Shown here: positions 59,833 to 64,000 of the stretch, one piece after another | Position numbering within the stretch: position 1 is the stretch's first letter | How the letters are laid out: every line of letters begins with the position of its first letter | Assembly (NCBI GenBank): GCA_002307235.1 | Contig: DBTV01000040.1 | Coordinates: 1 to 64,000 of the forward strand | DNA length: 64,000 bases | Direction of reading: 5' to 3' | From: Acidobacteriaceae bacterium UBA1307 | GTDB lineage: Bacteria; Acidobacteriota; Terriglobia; Terriglobales; Acidobacteriaceae | The notes under the pieces: model-generated | Seen by the model: only the letters and a program-made list of their open reading frames with translations | What the model was told of the DNA's origin: nothing | The model's database searches: none | Program-made: the position numbers and the translations under genes

Positions 59833-60372
59833 GCAGAGCACTCCTTGATGTGACCGCAAGTCGAATCGTCCCAACATGGTGAACGGGAACGCAACTTTGA
59901 GACCAGCATACTCCCGAATCGTGACACTTGGAGAGGGGATGGGGGGTGCAAAGAGTGATCGAGATCACAAATCACCACATTTTCAAAGAGTTGTGCCAAT
60001 ATGTAGACTATATTTGTCTAATTTTTATGCCATGCCCCATGCGTTCATCAAATCGCAGAATCACCGCGTGCAGCGCCGTCATGAGCGCGTGAGCCCTTGT
60101 CCGCCTGCGGACGCGCACCGGCACGGAGCTCCGTTGCAGGCACCCGTAACGCAGGGGATTCCGCACGAAAAAACAGATGTGCCCCGGGCCTGGATTTCTC
60201 TACGCATCGACCGCGGCGGCAGACTACAATCGTCTGCGTTCCGATCATCCTGCCGATGCAACACAGCGCGCGGGTTTGCGGCCATTCGCCGTGAACCGTC
60301 GCTCGCAGTGAACCTAATTTCGGACGACGCCCGCAGTGCGTCGCCGACAACGCGCACGCGAGGAGGCACTGC
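59833..60372. promoter_or_regulatory. hemG/cydA divergent control region
   Basis: 540 bp. Frames present here have no recognisable content. It contains a near-perfect Crp-type palindrome at 59954-59969 and, near 60005-60022, AT-rich promoter-like sequence (GTAGAC...TATATT). Confidence 0.5.
59954..59969. promoter_or_regulatory. Crp-type operator upstream of cydAB and hemG
   Basis: AGTGATCGAGATCACA differs at only two positions from the E. coli Crp consensus core TGTGATCTAGATCACA. It also contains TGAT-N4-ATCA, the Fnr half-site spacing. It lies 122 bp upstream of hemG and about 400 bp upstream of cydA. Confidence 0.65.
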
Positions 60373-61719
<1,347 letters not shown>

Positions 61720-61759
61720 TTTGCCGCGCGCCCTTCGGGGCGCACCAAGGAGCCTTGTC

Positions 61760-62800
61760 ATGATGGGATTTTTCTGGTTCTGGCTGGTCGCCGTGATGAT
61801 CGTCGGCTATGTGGTGCTCGACGGTTTCGATCTCGGCGTCGGCGTTCTTCATCTTTTTCTTACACGAACCGAGGCCGAGCGCAACGCGGCGCGAGCCAGC
61901 ATTGGCCCGGTCTGGGACGGCAACGAGGTCTGGTTGCTGGCCGGCGGCGGCACGCTCTACTTCGCCTTCCCGCTGCTGTACGCCTCGGCCTTCAGCGGCT
62001 TCTATCTGCCGCTGATGATCGTGCTCTGGCTGCTGATTCTGCGCGGCATTGCGCTGGAGTTGAGCAACCATGTCGATGTCGGCGTCTGGCGCGCGCTGCT
62101 CCATGGCCTGTTCGGCATTGCCAGCACCCTGCTGACGATCTTCTTCGGCGCGGCGCTGGCCAACGTGATGCGCGGCGTGCCGCTGCAGGCCGATGGATAC
62201 TTCTTCCTGCCGCTGTGGACCAACTGGTTGCCGAGCGAGTACCCCGGCATCCTCGACTGGTACACGGTCATCGGCGGCCTGGTGGCGCTGGTGGCCCTCA
62301 CGCTGCACGGCGCGCTCTGGCTCTCGCTCAAGGTTTCAGGCGACCTCGAAACGCGCGCACGTAAAATCGTCACGCCACTCTGGCTGGCCCTGGTGGCGCT
62401 GACCGTCGTCAGCCTCTTCGCGACCATCGCCGTGCGCCCACAGAGCCTGAACAACTACTTCAACCTTCCGGTCACCTTCATCGTGCCGGTGGGTGTGGTC
62501 GCGACGCTCGTCGCGATTCTGCTCTTCAACAAGAAACAGCAACCGGGCAAAGCCTTTCTCTCCTCTTGCCTGTATCTGTTCTTCATGCTGGCCGGTGCCT
62601 GCTGGTCGGTCTACCCGACGCTGCTGCCGGCAACCACCGGCGCGCAGTTCGACATCACGATGAGCCGCGCGCTGACCGGCAACTATGCGCAGACCGTCGG
62701 CTTCATCTGGTTCGGCCTCGGCATGGTGCTGGCCCTCGGCTACATCATCTTTGCCTACACCCGCTTCCGGGGCAAGGTCGACGTGGGCGAAGGCCACTAG
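61760..62800 (+). CDS. cydB: Cytochrome bd ubiquinol oxidase subunit II
   Basis: 346 residues from ATG 61760 (AAGGAG seven bases upstream). Conserved 'FWFWLVAVMIVGYVVLDGFDLGVGVLHLFL', 'GPVWDGNEVWLLAGGGTLYFAFP' and 'YPTLLPATTGAQFDITMSRA'. No small CydX-like frame follows; a long hairpin terminator does. Confidence 0.95.
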   Translation: MMGFFWFWLVAVMIVGYVVLDGFDLGVGVLHLFLTRTEAERNAARASIGPVWDGNEVWLLAGGGTLYFAFPLLYASAFSGFYLPLMIVLWLLILRGIALELSNHVDVGVWRALLHGLFGIASTLLTIFFGAALANVMRGVPLQADGYFFLPLWTNWLPSEYPGILDWYTVIGGLVALVALTLHGALWLSLKVSGDLETRARKIVTPLWLALVALTVVSLFATIAVRPQSLNNYFNLPVTFIVPVGVVATLVAILLFNKKQQPGKAFLSSCLYLFFMLAGACWSVYPTLLPATTGAQFDITMSRALTGNYAQTVGFIWFGLGMVLALGYIIFAYTRFRGKVDVGEGH

Positions 62801-62816
62801 GCGGCACGTTTGCGTA

Positions 62817-62875
62817 CAGCAGAAGCCCCGTCGCCTTTGGCGACGGGGCTTCTGCTGCGCTTGCTGCTTTTTTTA
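62817..62875 (+). terminator. Terminator after cydAB
   Basis: A perfect 19 bp stem (62817-62835 with 62839-62857) with a 3 nt loop, followed after ten bases by a T8 run (62868-62875). Confidence 0.8.
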
Positions 62876-62885
62876 TTTGCACGCT

Positions 62886-62958
62886 GTCATCCTGAGCGAA
62901 CGGGGCCCCAGGCGCTTTCTTCAGCCTGGGGGTGGTGAGCCGAAGGATCCGCGGTTGC
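62886..62958 (+). repeat. Structured repeat, left copy
   Basis: 73 bp beginning GTCATCCTGAGCGAACG and ending GGATCCGCGGTTGC, with an internal hairpin CCCCAGGC/GCCTGGGG. It is repeated in inverted orientation at 63365-63435 on the other side of the GIY-YIG gene. Confidence 0.85.
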
Positions 62959-63003
62959 ATTTTCTTCATTCATCCGCATCGGCAACGCGCTACAATCCGC
63001 GCC

Positions 63004-63348
63004 ATGGAGACGCGCACCTACTCGACCTACATCATGGCGAGCCGCAGCCATACGCTGTACATCGGTGTCACCGGCGACCTGCACAAACGCGTCTTCGAAC
63101 ACAAGTGGCACCTGCGTGAGGGATTCACTGCGCACTACAACTGCGATCGCCTTGTCTGGTTTGAATCGCACAATGATGCTTCGGTCGCCATTGAACGCGA
63201 GAAGCAGTTGAAGGGCTGGCGGCGCGCGAAAAAGATCGCACTGATCGAGCAGAAGAATCCTGCATGGGTTGATCTCAGCCGCGACTGGTATGACGTTGAA
63301 CCTGCGGATTTCCATCGTGCGTCTGACGCAAGGCAGCCAGTGCGTTAG
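63004..63348 (+). CDS. GIY-YIG nuclease-domain protein
   Basis: 114 residues from ATG 63004. The domain starts with 'TYSTYIMASRSHTLYIGVTGDLHKRVFEHK' (TYI near 8-10, YIG at 19-21, then the arginine and histidine/lysine positions), and continues 'WFESHNDASVAIEREKQLKGWRRAKKIALIEQKNPAW' with the catalytic-type glutamate of the UvrC/UPF0213 group. Small single-domain members are common; the role is unknown. It is enclosed by two inverted copies of a structured repeat, 45 bp before and 17 bp after the gene. Confidence 0.85.
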   Translation: METRTYSTYIMASRSHTLYIGVTGDLHKRVFEHKWHLREGFTAHYNCDRLVWFESHNDASVAIEREKQLKGWRRAKKIALIEQKNPAWVDLSRDWYDVEPADFHRASDARQPVR

Positions 63349-63364
63349 CGAAAAATCGCAAAAA

Positions 63365-63435
63365 GCAACCGCAGATCCTTCGACTCACCACCCCCAAACT
63401 GAAAGACGTTTGGGGCCCCGTTCGCTCAGGATGAC
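63365..63435 (-). repeat. Structured repeat, right copy (inverted)
   Basis: 71 bp, reverse complement of the left copy with few changes. The internal hairpin is CCCCAAAC/GTTTGGGG: both arms have changed together relative to the left copy, so pairing is preserved. Confidence 0.85.
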
Positions 63436-63477
63436 GACGCCTGGAGGGGTGGTGAGGTAAAGAATCAGGAGAAAAAC

Positions 63478-63996
63478 CTACAGCTTCACCAGCGGTTCGA
63501 ACTCGTGATGGTGAAAGGCTTCGGCATTCTGTTCGAGTTCCGCGTCCCAGTGCTTGGGCTGGTAGATGCAGCAGGGTTCGGGAGCCAGCGGGTCGCCGGT
63601 GAGGGCGTAGGCGCGGGCACGCGAGCCGCCGCAGATCTCCTTGAACTCGCAGGCGCCGCACTTGCCCTCGAGCTTGCCGGTGTCGCGCAGAGCCTTGAAG
63701 ATCGGCGCTTCGCGATAGAGCTCGGCCAGAGGAATTTCCCGGATATTGCCCGCGTGAATCGGCAGAAAACCGCTCGGGTAGACGTTGCCGGTGTGCGAGA
63801 TGAACATGAAGCCCTTGCCGTCGTTGACCCGGCGCGTGGCCCAGCCCATGTTGCGCGCATGCGGAGCCGCGCTCGGCGCGCCCGGCTCGTATTTTTCTGC
63901 CGTCGCGCCGGGGTAGCCGTGCAGCGCAGCGCCGGGATGACCGCCGGGGTGACCGCCCGGATGGCCGAACTTTTTCTCCTCAAGGTTGTTCTGCAA
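63478..63996 (-). CDS. Radical SAM/SPASM protein, C-terminal part (partial)
   Basis: The visible 172 residues are the end of a longer protein whose N-terminus lies beyond position 64000. A Gly-His-Pro repeat linker ('GHPGGHPGGHPG') is followed by 'GKGFMFISHTGNVYPSGFLPIHAGNIREIPLAELYREAPIFKALRD' and the SPASM cysteines 'GKCGACEFKEICGGSRARAYALTG' and 'EPCCIYQP', which bind auxiliary Fe-S clusters. The group resembles AhbD/TIGR04053-type radical SAM proteins linked to heme or peptide modification; specific role undetermined. Confidence 0.8.
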   Translation of the reverse strand: MQNNLEEKKFGHPGGHPGGHPGAALHGYPGATAEKYEPGAPSAAPHARNMGWATRRVNDGKGFMFISHTGNVYPSGFLPIHAGNIREIPLAELYREAPIFKALRDTGKLEGKCGACEFKEICGGSRARAYALTGDPLAPEPCCIYQPKHWDAELEQNAEAFHHHEFEPLVKL

Positions 63997-64000
63997 CAGA

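Overview
The window looks like the chromosome of an acidobacterium (Acidobacteriota, probably class Terriglobia / family Acidobacteriaceae). This is inferred from the high GC content, a very large Oar-like TonB-dependent receptor with a carboxypeptidase-regulatory-like N-terminus, PadR/ABC cassettes and the general gene style. Genus cannot be decided from the sequence alone.

Layout. (1) 586-16238: a 15.6 kb genomic island in the 3' end of a tRNA-Glu(TTC) gene, bounded by a 45 bp direct repeat with one mismatch. It carries a traK/traL/traM-like trio, an Abi_2 (AbiF-type) HEPN protein preceded by its own promoter and a small structured RNA, an alpha/beta hydrolase, an ABC exporter with a divergent PadR regulator and a MacB-like protein, a MobF (TrwC-like) relaxase with an oriT-like hairpin upstream, an orphan BrnA-like antitoxin, a broken tyrosine recombinase, and a complete retron (msr-msd RNA, nucleoside-deoxyribosyltransferase-like effector, reverse transcriptase). 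No coupling protein or type IV secretion genes are present, so it resembles a decayed integrative mobilizable element carrying phage defence. (2) 16466-23440: a ComEA-like HhH protein, then the histidine operon hisI-G-D-C-B-H-F-A behind a histidine-rich leader peptide and a transcription attenuator. (3) 23426-29947: a FUSC-type membrane protein, a D-2-hydroxyacid dehydrogenase, and a TPP-riboswitch-controlled thiamin uptake operon (TonB receptor, APH-like kinase, PnuC/PnuT transporter). (4) 30338-38988: the Oar-like receptor, then a respiratory operon with a Rieske protein, cytochrome b and two CydA-like membrane proteins (one fused to cytochrome c), with a kduD-like dehydrogenase in the middle. 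(5) 39000-47900: two copies of one terminator around a palindromic element, a hypothetical lipoprotein-sized membrane-anchored protein, an MFS transporter, an XRE regulator with three tandem paralogous membrane proteins, a RES/Xre toxin-antitoxin pair, a phosphohexomutase and an RNase II-type exonuclease. (6) 47978-55530: a five-gene electron-conduit operon (MtrA-like decaheme cytochrome, MtrB/PioB-like porin, two monoheme cytochromes, an inner-membrane NapC/ImcH-like hexaheme cytochrome) divergent from a Crp/Fnr regulator with three N-terminal cysteines. (7) 55621-64000: an NTF2-like protein, a chemoreceptor, protoporphyrinogen oxidase, cytochrome bd oxidase cydAB with a CRP-like operator upstream, a GIY-YIG gene framed by inverted structured repeats, and the C-terminal end of a radical SAM/SPASM protein.

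How they fit together: the host part is rich in heme-based electron transfer (bc-type complex, MtrAB-type outer-membrane conduit, bd oxidase, heme biosynthesis), and GTGA-N6-TCAC palindromes occur in both the mtr/crp and the hemG/cydA intergenic regions, suggesting shared control by a Crp/Fnr-family protein. The most notable accessory items are the acidobacterial retron, the Abi_2 gene with its RNA, the candidate oriT, the his leader whose start codon sits at the predicted transcription start, the Mtr-type conduit and the GIY-YIG/repeat cassette.
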